Assembly (NCBI GenBank): GCA_010093685.1
Contig: MU006221.1
Location: 1,395,491-1,459,490, forward strand
DNA length: 64,000 nt
Origin: Ophiobolus disseminans
Taxonomy: Eukaryota; Ascomycota; Dothideomycetes; Pleosporales; Phaeosphaeriaceae
Direction of reading: 5' to 3'
Program-made: the position numbers and the translations under genes
Part shown: positions 44,314 through 56,700 of the stretch, in pieces
Numbering within the stretch: the stretch's first letter is position 1
Layout: every line of letters begins with the position of its first letter
The notes under the pieces: generated by a model
Seen by the model: only the letters and a program-made list of their open reading frames with translations
Told to the model about the DNA's origin: nothing
Database searches by the model: none

Positions 44314-45144
44314 TTAGATGCCGTTCTCGAACCAGCCCTCAACAATAATCTGTAACGCAGGCCGCGACCTTAGCCACTCCTTCACCGTGGGCGACATTTC
44401 CAATTGCGTCGCATCCCTCCTTGCAATCTCTCTCTCGGCAGGCCAGATTCGAAAGTTTGGCACATTTATCCTCGCAACGTGCTCTTCTTTCGTCCAAGTT
44501 AAGATCCTCGTAGTGTCGGCCCGGGATACAAAGGCTGTTGGCGTCCTACGAATTGACAGCGCGAGAAAGGAGGCCCTTCGGATGAAATGGCACGGTGACA
44601 TCCGGTTCATGGAGAGACAGCCATCAATGTAATCTACCTTTGCACAAGGATTCATACGACAGAAGTCTGCAATGCGCAGAAAGTTTCCCGCCGGTTCCAG
44701 AGCAGATAGCATGCCGCGAGTGCTCAGGATGATGTTCGTGGGCCAGGATACATTTGAGGTGGCACAGGCGCCGAGAAAGTTGAGGAATGTTCGCGCCGGA
44801 TCCGTACCGTAAAAGCAAGTGCCGTTGAAGGCCACTGAGCTATACTTCAACTCCAGCCCTGCCGTATCGTAGTATAGTTGGCGACAAACGTACTTAACCT
44901 GATTGAAGTCGATATTCGTGCCAGTGTTTGCGACGGCTAGGCTGCCTTTTTTTGGCCCATCTGGTTTGACGTATACGAGGAGCCGTTCCGAGGTCAGGGT
45001 GTAGGTGTAGATGCGATTGCGGAGTTCCCCAGGAAGGTGAAGAAGTCGGCTGCTACTCGGTTGACTCGCAGTCATATGCTGCTGTGTTCTGAGGATTTTG
45101 TTGTCATTCATGCGGGCTCCCAGAGCTGGAGGTGGCAGAGGCAT
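44314..45144 (-). CDS. Intact DUF7730/F-box-like family protein (family member C)
   Basis: Single exon, 276 aa, the only intact copy of the local three-member family. Residues 32-50 read SRLLHLPGELRNRIYTYTL, the degenerate F-box-like helix. Next are DFNQVKYVCRQLYYDTAGLE, a middle region with FCRMNPCAKVDYIDG, then VPNFRIWPAEREIARRD, and the C-terminal WFENGI shared by all three copies. The starting Met is the first in frame; Mets at residues 12 and 24 are alternatives. Function unknown. Its two neighbours on the left are broken, so this copy is the likely functional survivor or the most recent one. Confidence 0.68.
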   Translation of the reverse strand: MPLPPPALGARMNDNKILRTQQHMTASQPSSSRLLHLPGELRNRIYTYTLTSERLLVYVKPDGPKKGSLAVANTGTNIDFNQVKYVCRQLYYDTAGLELKYSSVAFNGTCFYGTDPARTFLNFLGACATSNVSWPTNIILSTRGMLSALEPAGNFLRIADFCRMNPCAKVDYIDGCLSMNRMSPCHFIRRASFLALSIRRTPTAFVSRADTTRILTWTKEEHVARINVPNFRIWPAEREIARRDATQLEMSPTVKEWLRSRPALQIIVEGWFENGI

Positions 45145-48100
45145 CGCTTCTGCACATATGGTTAATTAGGAGACAATGTTTGTGACCCAGATAGCCTTGA
45201 GCTTACTAGAGAAAGCGTCGTCACCCGCCATTAAGAGGTTGGCTAAGTTAGCGGAGTGGAGTCTGAGGGAGAAAGGACTAGTGACGAAGGACGTGTTATG
45301 GTTCAGGTGTGAACAAACGCTTGAACTCGCTCGGAAAGCATTTAAGTGGGGCACGGTGGAGTTGAAGGGTCTTTACAAACGAAGGGAGTCATGCGAGGTG
45401 AGTTGCTAAACTACGTGCACTTCACGTGACGTCCTGCTCGGTAAATACCATGTTAAACATGAGGAACATACCGTACTGCTCTAAAGACCCTAACATTGAG
45501 TAGAAACGCTTATAGTAGGACCACGCTGAACATAACATGTACAAGTTCGTCTTGAAACTCCTGAAGGATGCTAAGCTGAACTTTCTGTCTTGAAAACATG
45601 GAACAGATGCTTGTTGTAGCCCGGGGTAGAGTTGAACAACGCTATCGATCGACATACGCAACCCCATGGACCTTCACATACCTTCACTTCCACACCCCTC
45701 CATCCCTCACACCCTCGGCCGAACAAGACCGCGCCCGACACGCCGGTCATCCATCTCCACGTCGGTCCGACGCTATATTGCTGCAGGTCTCGGAACTTGC
45801 CAAGCACCTGCCCGAACAAGGCACGATCAGCATAGACAGCTTCCGAACCCACACCGCGTTGCGGGAAGACTTACTTGCTTTTCCCGAAGAACGCGTCGTC
45901 GGTTTCCCCATGTGGGAGGCACGCGCAAGAACGTGCGCAAGAATATGCGCAAGTGTGAGTTGATGGGGAAGGGATCAGCAGCTCATTGATGGATTAGGGG
46001 GAGGAGATCGACGTTGAGAGCGGAGGAACGTAAGTTTTGCCGAGATCGACAGTCTGAGAACATCAAGTTCAATTTCGATCTTCCTTTTTAAGGATCTTGG
46101 GAATTGCGGACGAGTCGCGAGCAGGTATACGAGTCGACATCGAGGGTTCGGAACGCAATCGACCACCAAATTTGGGTAGAACTCGGGAGACGTTCTCTAA
46201 CCTTACAATGCCAAGTCAACGACAGCAAATTGCGTGGGATCCGTCGCCCTTGAGGTCCAACAGATGTCTAGCGAACCGATCGAGGTCATTAAGCAACTAG
46301 CAAATGGTTCTGAAGCCTTTAGCTATCTTTTTTTCTCTTGATTTGTTGCATCGCTAAGGACAGAAGCGTTGATAGAGACGCAGAATCGCGCATGAAGGTT
46401 ATAATGAAGAGAACCCAACAAGGCTGAGGTATAAAAAACGAAACATGAGTGAGGGAGTCGCCTGTGGCAGACAAGCGAGCTGGACGGGACATAGACAACA
46501 CGGCATCCTACCGCCTCAAGTCGGTTCGAGCAAATTGGGCGTCCCTACAATGAAAACCGCGAGTATGCCTCTGAAATCCTTCAAACGGTCATCGAGTCAG
46601 TTTTGTCATTATCGTCAACAGTATCACAGTTTGTAGGAATTATCTTTCCGACGTTCAAATAGCCGGCAATCCTCCTGGTAAGAGTCGAAAAAGCCGTTGA
46701 AAAGGTCGAGGTACAGGCTGTTCATCGTACGACAAACGGCCGAGAAGCCTCATATGTGCGAGTCTAGCGGCGGAAGCGACTCCTTCAGGACGGACATTGG
46801 ACGATCCCCGTTGATTGGAGAGAACGAGCAGAGATTCGATAGCTCCACAGGGATATAATCCTTCTATTCGTGTGGATCCGGATGGATTCAGATTTTACGA
46901 TGGGGTTTTAAGGGCCAGGGATCGAAATCCCTCCGTTGGGGGCGCGCGACGAGTCATTTCTTTTGCATTGACGCGACGCGACGCGTGGGATGCGTGGGTA
47001 CTGGTAGATGTCAATGACTCGAATCTATGGATATGTGGGTAGGATCGTGACAGGGGTTGTATCTAATCTTCCGGCATATCGAACGGTGCGGCTATGATAT
47101 GTATCGATAAGCTAGGCGCGACACTGCTTTTCGAGTAGCTACATGTGTGTGTGGTGAGTATGTGTTGATACGAACAGTGTCTAAGCTCTGATCCTTAAGA
47201 ATATTGCTGAAACAGTCTCCACCTGCTTTCGTCTTGCAAGGTATTTCCACTATACGTGAAAATCAACCATGGAGTTCAAAAACCCGAAGGAAAAAGCGGA
47301 TGTAGCATTGGGTGTATGGTATGTTGACGTTGAGATTGACTGACTACACAGCGGCAGCGATGTCCCGACTTATTTCGGCATAGGGGCGTCCAAGTATCGC
47401 CACACTGCGGCAACCGTGATCGGATCATAAATTCCCGGCCACTGCAGACCCCATGTTTTGTAGCCTAGATTACCCACACGTGTGAACTTTCTCCAGATTG
47501 AAGCAATTTCGGCTGTATTTGCGGCGAACCCAGCTGTGGGGTTGAGCCTCAATCAACGTCGCATCGAAACGTTACAACGTCTGATGTGCAGAATGGGTCT
47601 TGTAACTGATGGAACGATGCTGAATATCTAGTCGTAAGATCTTTCATCAATGGTAGTTAGGTAGGACTGCGCTTTGGGAGTACGGCTTCCATTTATTTTG
47701 CCAGCGGAGGCTCGGCATGAGTCGAGCGTCGTATGTCCTTCGTCGCACACCGACTAGCACAGAGTAGACCAGATGATGCTGACGCTTCATCAGCTGCATC
47801 GCCTGTTCGTACGGGTTTGTAGCCTACAACCGATGCAAGTCTAGGCGTTGGTGGGATGTTTCGTGCCGTTGGTGAGGCAGCTGCAAGCGACCTCAGTAAT
47901 ATAAAAGCCTGCTAGCTCTCTCAAACCAAGGAGGGTCACAAGCGATGACAGGGGCACGTGTTCACCACGTCCAGGTCACCGGATTCAGTAGCTCTGGATA
48001 GATTCTGCCACCGTGGAACAGGGTTTCCTTACTCGACCTCGAACAGCAACGTGGAATCCGTCAACGACGGAAGGCTGCAACCGATTCTTTGGGGATGGAC

Positions 48101-49469
48101 GAATGTGGATGAATTCCATCTCCATGAACTGCAGGTGAAGGTCTTTGGCCTGAAGTAATCATGCCGAATGGATGCCGAGCATCCTTGATCTGGTGGTCTT
48201 GCTCTAACGGTGATCGTGGAGTGACACCCCACAATCAGATAATGACAGCTGTAACATATTTCGTGGCAACGTGCTAATGCCGGCCAAAGACTCAGAAAGT
48301 GTATGCCGTATGTGTAAAGATCATCCAAGTAGCAAGATGTTCAGTCCTCGGCCGAAGACCACATTATCTTGAACAGCAGAACCGGGTGCAACGCGGGGCA
48401 TTGGGCGGTGTTGGTGTGCATTGCATTTGCATGGTCCCAAGTCCGCAGATAAAGTCAATATAGTGCGCGGGATAAGGCCAGGTGACAGGCTGACTGTTCA
48501 TTTGCTGGGTAATGGTTGTTGATGTACGACGTTGCGAGGTGACGCCGCTGGCGGGGGCCCCATCGATAATCACATGTTTGACAGAAATCCTTGTGCGCAA
48601 GGCGTCATGTCATACCGTCTCCTCGCAATGTCATGGAGTCACGTCTCCATGCTTCGGAAGAGATAAAGCACGGGCAACAGACTATCGCGGAGGCGGGAGA
48701 TAGCCCATGATTGGTGGGTGTGACGCGCTCAAAAAGCAAGGCCTCAACAGGGCAATCCTCCGCCTCGATTCTGCAGCACAGTCAACCTACAGCTAGATTC
48801 ATCAGAACAGCGAAGTGCTCGCTTGCTCGGTCCCCTGCATGGCATGGTGATACCAGCTGATTTTTGCCGTGCACAACTGCACAATTTGCGCTGCAGCACA
48901 GCGGTGATCCCAAGGACCCAAGCCATCGAAAATCCTTTGCCGCAGTGAGCCGGGAACATGCCAGCGTTGTGCACCCGGTCCCCATCGGGTATAGTAGGCA
49001 ATACCCCGATTTTGCAGCCCGCCAACCTGTGGTGAACGGGCCGTGCTGTTCTCCTTAGCGACGCTTGCGCGTGGTTCGGGGTCGAGGTTGACTCCAGCAC
49101 ATTGGGCCCTGGTCTGTCGCTGCATGGCACATAATAGCTCGCGACCCGCAGCAGCTGGTCGCTGCATAGTTGTCGCCAGGCCTCATCGGACAGCTGCGAC
49201 GACAGCAATCTTTCGCTGCGTTCTTTCATATCCGCTCGGAAGTCATAAATCATTGTCCCGTTGTTGTAGCCGCCGGAGTGCATATGACCAGACAGTCGGA
49301 TCCCCCAAGTTTCAGCTCCAACGGCCAGGCCCTGGGGAATTACTGAGCGCTTGCATATCTGACCGGCGTCCGCCCTCTCAACCTCTTCAAGCTTCCTTCG
49401 GCCCTGTTTTCCTTCTCTTTCAAGTCGACATTGGTTGATCGAAAGAAATCCAATCCCGTGGGAATTGCA
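45145..49469. other. 4.3-kb gene-poor region
   Basis: No complete gene recognised. A plus-strand stretch at about 45.78-45.96 kb (ELAKHLPEQGTISIDSFRTH, then FPEERVVGFPMWEA) reads protein-like but has no start or partner exon. A stretch around 46.1-46.3 kb (SREQVYESTSRVRNAIDHQI) is similar. Both could be relics. A perfect short hairpin AGGGATCGAAATCCCT lies near 46917-46932. Confidence 0.4.
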
Positions 49470-50671
49470 ATGTCGACGCCAGCTGAGCCTAGCACCACGG
49501 AAGGGAAGAATGCGGACCGTCGCATGAGTTTGGGGAAGTACGTGAAGAGGATGAGCAGTGTGTTCAGGAGGGAAAAGTCTGGAAAGAGCAGTAATTCTGG
49601 TGGGCCGGCTGCACCTTCCGTGCCCCAAGTTAAGGAGGAAGCTGCGAAGAAGGAAGCTACTGAACAGGAAGCTACGACTGCTGCGTAAGTGGGCAACTGC
49701 GACCAGCCACAACGACACTAACATTCTACAGACCACTGGCAACAAACCCTTCCGCTCCCGTTACTTCACAATCACCGCCGGCTACTACAGCTACAACGAG
49801 ATTTATCGATCGTCACGCGCTGCAGCAAGAACGAGCTCGTGCTCTATTCGCAAAGTACGGACTCACTCTTGAGTCTCATGACTGGATTGCAGCACCAGCC
49901 TCGACGCCTGCAGTGCAGCGTGTAGAGAAGTCTGTTCGCATGCGCGTACATAGGAGCTGCCATCACTGCGGTACGATATATGGGTCGGAGAAGGTTTGCT
50001 TGCAATGCGAGCACAAGCGATGCAAGAAGTGTCCTCGCTACCCCATGAGGAAGACCCCCACTGGAAAAGAGAATGTCAAGGAGAAGGACAGCGACGACAA
50101 GCCTAAGAAACAAAGGGTCCTCACGGTCACCACGAAGGCAGGAAATGAGCTGGCCTATCAGCACCCAAAGCAGCGTATAAGGCGCACCTGTCATAAGTGT
50201 GAGACTTTATTCGTTCCACCTACGGCTACCGTTTGTGAACAATGTCGACACATTAGATGCACCAAATGCCCACGCGAGCCGGCAAAGCTACAGAAGTACC
50301 CTGCCGGTTATCCCGGTGATTTGGAGGCTGATAGCGACTCCGAGGTCGAGAAACAACTCGAGAAGTTCAGGCGTACCTGGAGGAAGCCACGCCAGAGAGT
50401 CCGATGGGAATGCGATCAGTGTGATAGCACATTCGTCAATGGGACACCACAGTGTCCTGGATGTGGTCACCAGCGTTGTGACAAATGCACTCGGTCACCG
50501 TAAGTGCTAGCGCACGATTTTACATGTACTTAACTAACTATTGATAGGGTGAAGAAAGCGAAGAAGGAAAACAAGCTCGATCCAGTTCTGGTTGCCGCTG
50601 TCGAAGCCAAGCTCAAGGCTCTTGATGTCGACAGCGAAGCTCCTCTTTCGGGACCAGAAGTTATCCATTAG
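49470..50671 (+). CDS. Protein with three C6H zinc-binding-like repeats
   Basis: Three exons: 49470..49684, 49732..50499 and 50548..50671. The introns are 47 and 48 nt and the product is 368 aa. The N-terminal 130 residues are polar, Lys/Ser/Ala-rich, with DRHALQQERARALFAKYGLT near 100-120. Three repeats then follow the pattern C-x2-C-x(9-11)-C-x2-C-x-H-x2-C-x2-C, at 148-172, 225-251 and 299-324. The most constant part reads like CEHKRCKKCPR. Each repeat is preceded by a basic stretch (MRVHRS, QRIRRT, QRVRWE). Six Cys plus one His per repeat suggest one or two bound zinc ions. I recall similar arrangements in uncharacterised Pleosporales proteins. Nucleic-acid or protein binding is inferred only. 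Confidence 0.82.
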
Positions 50672-52945
50672 TGATGCATGCCGTCTTAGATGGATTCGCG
50701 ACAACGAATAATGAATACCCCACTACTTTCCATTCCTACAATCCAAGACTTGTGCTCAAGTAAACTCGTAGTCCTTCGAGCGACACATTTGCTGAAAATG
50801 ACAACTAAGCATACCTACATCAAGTCCACCTCCTCAATCACACTGACGCAAAGTAGCAACCCACAACACCCGTGGTCTGTCTGTATTTCCCGATGTCAGC
50901 GCCTTGCATCTCGTACATACTGTTGTGCGACTTCGTAGCAGCGGACCACAATATGCGGTGTGAACTTCCACAACAAGTCGCTTCTGCGCTCTCGGTCGGA
51001 ACTTTACCCAACCTGACACGACATCTGACAGCCCAAAGAAATGGATCTAGGAGCAGACCCCTTACGTCTACCCCGCTGCTCCTGTTACCCCAATAACACT
51101 CAAGATGTGTCCTTGCCTGCGGAAAACACATTCCACCATCGAATACCCAATCGACGAAAATCATGAGCTGAATTAGTTCCCAAACGCCTTGTCCCATGCG
51201 ATTACGTCCACCCGCCAGCATGGCCAACGCATCTCTCGTACGATTCTCGGCTGAGCAGTCGCACCAAGTGGCGTCTACGCCGTGTAAGCTGCATAACAGG
51301 GTATTGCATGGGTCGCACGCGGTCCCTGTGCAACTGCGAACGTCAATGTTCGAGCCCGGGATTTGCAAGGCTGGGCCCAGAAGCCGCTCGCGTAGAGGTA
51401 TTTTGGACCCTTTGACGCATTCAGCCTGTGTTTGAATGCAGCTACGCCGCGCTCTCAACAAGAAGACTTTGTAAGGCTAGGTCAGCATGCTGTAGCACAT
51501 CGTTTGCTGTCGCTGCAGTGGATATGTAGGAGATCGCAGCCCTTAGTGTGACGAGCGAACTCTGAACCACGTGTTGTCCGCGGCGTCCTCTCGACAGCAG
51601 CAGAATTTCAACTTGTCGGACGATATCATCCGTACTCTCACCCGGTATACTTCGCCCCCTGCATCTTGGTTCACATGTCGTCGGGCGTGAAACAGCCTTG
51701 CGACCCCGGACTCTCGTATTCTGAAACCTCATCCAAAAGTTCGCCCTGCTCGGCAGATCGCCACGGTGCATTTACCATCAGAACCTGGAATTGCGATGTC
51801 GACGATCCGCGAGCCGGGTTTGACTCTGCGGGTAGTGACTCTCATCACCTGGGTTGACATGCGTCAATGCAGAGTCCAGACACAGGCAAGTAGAGATGTG
51901 TGCGCACTGGGCATGAATATGCATCTCCGTGGACTTGGTTGACGGCTCATAATCGAGGGTATACTGGTCCAGTCTCCCGCTTGCCTCTTTTGGCTGTGCC
52001 TTTCGAAGTGTGATATCTTTTGCACGGGCGGTTAAACATGGCGATCACCGGAAACAGACTTGATATCTCAAGCTTCAACCACATGACATCGAACGCCTCC
52101 TTATTCACATGAGAAATGCCATGCACTCTGTAACCGAGCAACGACAATCCGACGCATCCCATCCTTCCCGCCCAACGTCTCAACTAGCGTGCAAATCCAA
52201 CGGCTATCACAACACAACCCGCTCCCTCGCCACTCCACTGCACCCGCGAATACAGCGCTTCCGCATCCCCGCATGAAACGCGCTCACCACGCTTTCGATA
52301 TTGTTGTGGCGCCGTCCCTTCCAGATCCGGAGCATCGGTTACACGATCCTTGCAACTTCCTCACCGTTTGGGTATTTCGTCTCGCGCTTTCGGATGCGAG
52401 TCGGTGATGCACGGAGCCATTTCGATCACGGCACAGCGACTGGACTGGATTGAATTGTCGGGTGAATTGCATAGCGTCGGTGATGGGAGATGTGGGAGGA
52501 AGTGGCATACGTTGCTGGCGAGGCTGAGAGTAGGTATCGTGAAGCGAGGCACAGACTCCAGGGATGGAGTCGAGAATGTTAACATCGTACGTAGGTGGAA
52601 ATCGGCTTGTCTAGGCTTACCTAGGGCAGATTGTATTCGGGCCGATCCTCTCTGTGAGTCTGATAGCCTACGACGCCAAGATGTAGTTGTAAGAAGATCA
52701 CCGACGTCCTGGAAACTCGTTGACGATTTTCAGTTGGTCCGTTACTTCAACGTTGAACGCCTCTCCCGCAGTGGACTTTCCCTGAGCATGAGCGTTCTAG
52801 ACACTCAACAGCCAGAGCCCTGTTTAGGTGCTACTAGAACTGCATGGTCACCAGTCATTTGCAACTACCATCACCTGGTAATACGCTGTCGTGAGGCCGT
52901 TGATCGTGGGTTCATTTATCTCCTTTCAAATTATCTCACACCATT
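50672..52945. other. 2.3-kb region without a supported gene
   Basis: Minus-strand open stretches at 50834-51461 (207 codons, with a cluster of cysteines) and 51442-51771 (109 codons) overlap in different frames and show no recognisable domain. A gene joining them by an intron cannot be excluded. The remainder is the 3' side of the rhodopsin-like gene. Confidence 0.4.
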
Positions 52946-54320
52946 TCATCGCTCAGACTCCAAAATCGCGCGAGGCACGACGTTGTGCCTCGCATTGCCC
53001 GCCTCCCCGTCCGGGTGTTCTTTCCAGTCCATCGACACCTCAAAGGTGCGGACAATGCCTTGTTGCGATTCACGGGATGCTGCATCGTCATGGCCTTCAA
53101 GATCATCCATGGCAAGATCGGTCTTCGAGCTGACCTTGCCATGGCCTGTTCGACTTCGTCCCATCGATGCGCTCGCAAACGGGTCGCGTGTCGCGGAACC
53201 AGACTTGTTCGAGCTCGTGCCGCGTTTCCAGGCGCGGTTGAAGAAAGGGCGCATTGTGGGGACGCAGGCCGCCATGATGACGATGTTTTGCTCAACTCTG
53301 GACGTTGGTTAGCTCTCGTTCTAGCAAGATGCTAGGATAGAGTTGACTTACAAGCCCCAGAGTACCAAAGGCACAGGGTTATACACTGCAATTGTTTAGC
53401 GTCGCTCTGCCAATCAGACTCTTGAGTATACTCACTTGGATCTTCCGTATCAGTGAAGAGATGTAGATAGGTCCCCTTGACGACAGTAACGATCGCGGAC
53501 AGCAGCGTCGCGCTCATTAAAACACACAGACCGATCTTCGTCCCTCGAGGCATCTGCAGTTTCCAAAACGCGGTGATTGGAATGACTGCCAATACGAAGT
53601 CTGTCAAAGTCGTGTACGCGCAGAACCAGTATGAGAAGTAGTTCAGAATATTTGGGTTCCAACAGGTGCCCGGGATCGTCTTCTCCCACAGCTTCCTTGT
53701 CGGTTGGCATTGTGCAAAGGCGAGAATGATTGTGATGATGGCAAACACAACTTGCAATATGGTCATGCCATACAGGAAGAGATTCCGCCGCGGATCGGGA
53801 TGGAGAAGTTGACAAACGAGGATTGCGATCGCGATGTTCGGGAAGCTAAAAGCGGCTGTTGGAGATCAGTTAAACGGCCCTTCTTCCCAACTTACAACTA
53901 CACATACCGATATTGAAAGCTATCGTCGCATTAGCTACATGATTTTCGCACCCCAGCAACGGGTCTACTTACGATATCCCAGCATCTGAAATTTGCCAGT
54001 CTTGAACAGCCGTTCCATTCCATACTCAGCCGCCACAACTGCAGTGCGCCGACCGAATCCCAGCGTTACTCCATAGTGGACGAAGGCCGAGGCTATGATG
54101 CTTAAAATCTTTCGCGAGTCAGTGTCAATACCCACATTCAATTAGTGGACTATCTTACCATTGAAAGAACTATAAAGAAGTCGTCCCAGCCGACGACTTG
54201 AACGATCTTGACACGCGCAAACAGCTTGACGCATACTGTGAGCAGCGCAATACCAGTCATGACCCATGCCACGACCAGCACCTCAGTCTGTCGACTGTCG
54301 GTCAAATCCACGGTCGACAT
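52946..54320 (-). CDS. Fungal rhodopsin-like/PTH11-type integral membrane protein
   Basis: Six exons: 54159..54320, 53973..54108, 53908..53919 (12 nt), 53436..53855, 53352..53385 and 52946..53297. The introns are 50, 53, 52, 50 and 54 nt and the product is 371 aa. Seven hydrophobic segments are expected, starting VLVVAWVMTGIALLTVCVKLF. Family marks are GWDDFFIVLS after helix 1-2, YFSYWFCAYTTLTDFVLAVI, MPRGTKIGLCVLMSATLLSA, and VEQNIVIMAACVPTMRPFF in the last helix. A 90-residue polar cytosolic tail follows. This fits the Pezizomycotina 'fungal rhodopsin' membrane domain, which includes SAT4- and PTH11-like members, some proposed as G-protein-linked sensors. No CFEM domain precedes it. Ligand unknown. 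Confidence 0.87.
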
Positions 54321-55221
54321 CGTGAAGGGCCGTTGCGAGACAAATGAGAACGGAACGTATGTCTTAAAGAGTCACCAAGCTTTTACAATGAGACTTTCCT
54401 GTGCTGACGACCATGCTGTTGGAATACCTTCGGAGGTGCTCCGACCCTCTGGTGAGCGCCATCCCATCATAGTATTGCTTTTTCTCATGGTGTGCCTGAC
54501 CCAGCTTGACCCAGTGGGTGACAGCTAGTGAGGCGCTAGACTAGTGGGCCCGCTTGCATGAAATGCCGTCGACGGCTCTTCCCCTATTGGTCAGGTGGAG
54601 GCTGGCACTCAGTTGGGGTACGCATAGCGATGGCCTGAGCTTCCTTCTCTTCAAATGCTTTTCCCACTGACGTCTTACTTTTACCGTATTCTTTTGCTTC
54701 GGATTAATTGTACTCCCCCACATGATGTTGAACAACTGTATGCATGGCCTGGCAATCAGACAGTTTTATTCCCGAGGCCCGGCTGGACGGGCCAAACGGT
54801 AGAGCGCCAAGACACGGGATGCGGCTGGTGGGGAGCGCGGCTCAGTAGTCTGGGCGGTGGCGTGTGAATAATACGAGGCTGCAGCTCCGCGAGTTCAGCA
54901 CACATGGCCAGCCCTGAGTAGAACCAGCACGAAACTGAGGGGCAAGAAGTAAGTGGAAAAAATTGCCTTCAGTAGTGTGTTGCAGAGTCTCCGTCTCAAG
55001 AAAGTAGCGACATTTGTGACGAAAATGTCGCGGCTCGCGGTGGGAAAAACCACTTTGTTGCCTTGATCTAGGCTTCAGGCTCAAGCGAGTAGCGCGTTAC
55101 GCTACTGGGAGCTGAAGCCGAGCCGTGCTCGGGAAGTGCTTTTTATCACTTCCAAAAAGGACCCTGCTCTACTTCCCTGGAGTTTGATAGGATCTACGAG
55201 TTCAGCAAAAGTCGGGATACA
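54321..55221. other. Intergenic, divergent promoters
   Basis: About 900 bp between the divergent rhodopsin-like gene and the O-methyltransferase gene. No gene seen. Confidence 0.5.
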
Positions 55222-56470
55222 ATGGCGACGCCAGTTTCGTCAATTTTGCAGCGCATTGCTGCTGCGGGAAAAGCATATGAAAGCGAAGAACTTGGCTCGC
55301 GAGAGTCGCTCATAGAGCTTGGCCGAGACCTGGTGGCTGCACTCGAGATACCTAGCGAGTTTCTGCAAAGGAGTTTCTGGGCTGAGGTCAGTGAGCAGAG
55401 TGCAGAAAAGGCGAATGTGTTACTTTACTGACTTCTCAAAGCCTGCATTGTCGGCACATTGCAAATTTGCAGTGCAAGTCAAGCTGTTCCAACACCTAAG
55501 AGATGCTGGGGAGACGGGCCTCAGCTCAGAAGAGCTTGGTGAGAAGACTGGCGTCGATGTCGTGTTGCTACAACGCATCATGCGCCATCTCATCGCGATG
55601 AAGATTGTGACTTTCTCCGACGGGAAGTTTAAACGCACAGCTCTCAGTGACGGGCTTGCAGCCGAGAACTACCAGAAGAGCATCGACTTCTGCTACGATG
55701 TGACACGTCCGACGTTCAATGGCTTCCCGGCGTACTTCAAGAAAGGGGAATATAAGCTCCCAACTTCTCTCACGGATGGACCCTTCCAAGCAGCCCATGG
55801 TACTGATCTCGCTTTCTTCCCGTGGCTGGTCGCTACACCTCCTCATCTCGACGAATTCGGCAATTTCATGTCCGCATATCGAGCTGGCAAGGCGAATTGG
55901 TACGATCCACAGTTCTACCCAGTAGAAGAGCGTCTAATCAACGGATTCGATCCCAAGAACAACGAGGTCCTTCTTGTAGACGTCGGCGGCGGCCGCGGAC
56001 ACGACTGTCAACTATTCACAAATAGACACAGCTCGACTTCTGGAAAAGTTATCCTGCAAGACCAGGAAGAAGTCATTGCCAGCATCCAAGACAAAGACAA
56101 ACTTCCATTCCAGAGCCAGGCACACGATTTCTTCACTCCCCAGCCGATCAAGGGAGCAAGAGCGTACTCGCTGCACTCCATTCTCCACGACTGGAATGAC
56201 GAGGAAGGCATCAAGATTCTGGAGAACCTGAAGCCCGCGCTCACGCCTGGCTATTCGCGAGTTCTGCTGAACGAAATCGTTTTGTCTGAAGAACATCCCA
56301 CTCTTGCAGCGACGTCAATGGACATGATGATGCTTGCGCATTTCGCTGTTCGCGAGCGGACCGAGGCGGATTGGAAAGCGGTCATTGAAAAAGCTGGGTT
56401 GAAGTTTGTAAAGATTTACAACTACCCGGGCGTGGCTGAGAGCGTCATCGAGGCTGAGCTGTCTGCATAG
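55222..56470 (+). CDS. SAM-dependent O-methyltransferase (COMT-like)
   Basis: Two exons, 55222..55386 and 55442..56470. The 55-nt intron has a GTCAGT donor and a CAAAG acceptor, and the product is 397 aa. The N-terminal winged-helix part (TGLSSEELGEKTGVDVVLLQ, then RIMRHLIAMKIV) is the dimerisation domain of this family. The Rossmann SAM-binding loop is VDVGGGRGHD (about 234-243), and the proposed catalytic base is the His of SILHDWNDE (about residue 304). Fungal members methylate hydroxyls of polyketides and other phenolics, often in biosynthetic clusters. Here there is no neighbouring synthase, P450 or regulator, so it is a stand-alone enzyme with unknown substrate. Confidence 0.92.
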
Positions 56471-56700
56471 ATAAAGACTTGATACGCAAGTAAATGATAT
56501 TGAATGAGACATGTTTGACATGTACTTTACTTGGTTCGTAATGGATGCCGACAACAGAACATGGAGTTGGCTGGCTTAGTCATATCGCCTACGTCATAAC
56601 CCGCTACGCGTCCTCACCACACCTTCCCAGCCCTCCCCACATTCTGCCTCGCCCTCGCCATCAAGCCTCGCAGACGCTCCGTGGCCAAGCTATCCAAAAA

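Noticed and set aside
46900..46940. Perfect short hairpin AGGGATCGAAATCCCT, reminiscent of a T-arm
   Set aside because: The loop has six bases instead of seven and no other tRNA arms fit around it.
48744..49745. Open minus-strand frame of 333 codons
   Set aside because: It overlaps the first exon and intron of the C6H-repeat gene in antisense and carries no domain. The overlapping plus-strand gene has proper splice sites.
50834..51771. Two overlapping minus-strand open frames with cysteine clusters
   Set aside because: No signal peptide, no known domain, and the overlap is in different frames with no clear intron. Not supported as a gene.
52350..53312. Open plus-strand frame of 320 codons
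   Set aside because: Its second part is antisense to the last exons of the rhodopsin-like gene; no family signal.
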